From: Chondrus crispus
Lineage: Eukaryota; Rhodophyta; Florideophyceae; Gigartinales; Gigartinaceae
DNA: 64,000 nucleotides
Direction: 5' to 3'
NCBI RefSeq assembly: GCF_000350225.1
Contig: NW_005179067.1
Location: 62,001-126,000 of the forward strand
A program made the translations under genes and the position numbers. Below are positions 63,836-64,000 of this stretch, in pieces. Positions within the stretch are counted from its first letter, which is position 1, and every line of letters begins with the position of its first letter. The notes below the pieces were generated by a model. That model did not search any database and was not told where the DNA came from. It was given only the letters and a program-made list of their open reading frames with translations.

Positions 63836-64000
63836 TTACGGGGTTTCCGCCTCCCGTTCATCTGAGCCGCCCTTGCCTCGAGCCCTTGCGACAAGTGCCC
63901 CATGGTCTCCATGTGGGACTCTTTGATACGCCGATTGCGCATTGCCGACGACGGCGCGAGGCAATGCCTCAGAATTTGGGGCCGGCGGGCTTGGGCTCGA
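63836..64000 (-). CDS. 3' end of a gene cut by the window edge
   Basis: An open minus-strand frame enters from the window edge and stops at 63836-63838. The 54 visible residues (ALPRAVVGNAQSAYQRVPHG, ending GGSDEREAETP) are hydrophilic and unassigned. It would converge on the RanGAP-like gene. The gap 63612-63835 has an AATAAA-like ACAGAATAAA at 63670, a plausible polyadenylation site for the RanGAP-like gene. Confidence 0.35.
   Translation of the reverse strand, partial: SSPSPPAPNSEALPRAVVGNAQSAYQRVPHGDHGALVARARGKGGSDEREAETP

Noticed and set aside
1-64000. CRISPR arrays, tRNA or rRNA genes
   Set aside because: No regularly spaced repeat-spacer array and no cloverleaf or rRNA core sequence was recognised by eye.

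Overview
The window looks like nuclear DNA of a red alga, most likely a multicellular florideophyte of the Chondrus type. This is an inference. The host genes are almost all single open frames; one short GT-AG intron is evident, in the thiolase, and a second is suspected in the propeller gene near 52.4 kb. Genes are closely packed and alternate strands. Two products look plastid-directed (a DMT/EamA carrier and a rubredoxin-domain protein), and blocks of mobile DNA separate the gene islands. No database was searched, so every name rests on motifs read by eye.

Region 1 (1-8.7 kb) is mobile DNA. It holds the 3' end of a Ty3/gypsy chromovirus pol, an unclassified protein gene, a broken CACTA/Plavaka (tnp2-like) transposase, and a degenerate gene joining a beta-class DNA amino-methyltransferase to a SET domain.

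Region 2 (8.7-22.0 kb) is the most unusual. Two inverted arms of about 4.06 kb, roughly 98-99% alike, enclose 5.2 kb. The core holds a DUF7869-like DDE transposase and, divergent from it, a methyltransferase-like zinc-finger gene and a second copy of the unclassified protein family seen in region 1. The arms carry fragments of ordinary cellular genes: a bifunctional trehalose-6-phosphate synthase/phosphatase, a WD40 protein and a signal-peptide membrane protein. They also carry a perfect 51-bp palindrome and a GC-rich repeat.

Region 3 (22.0-37.6 kb) has two intact convergent orphan genes of more than 500 codons, then a graveyard of DNA transposons: a piggyBac-like zinc finger, a foldback MITE, a lone pogo/CENP-B-like DNA-binding segment, a second tnp2-like transposase and a 2.1-kb pogo element with its TA duplication. 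Several tandem repeats lie among them, including a 26-bp minisatellite.

Region 4 (38.3-64 kb) is a host gene island. In order: a secreted flavin amine oxidase; a BPNT1-like phosphatase fused to a CHK-like kinase; a membrane-anchored beta-propeller; a plastid DMT carrier; a possible structured RNA; a plastid rubredoxin protein; a propeller-like protein; a fucosyltransferase-like type II membrane protein; an acetyl-CoA acetyltransferase ending in SRI; a PNKP DNA-repair enzyme; EMC7; an ATPSCKMT/FAM173-like methyltransferase; a RanGAP with a C-terminal membrane anchor; and the end of one more gene. These are unrelated housekeeping functions, often sharing short divergent promoters.
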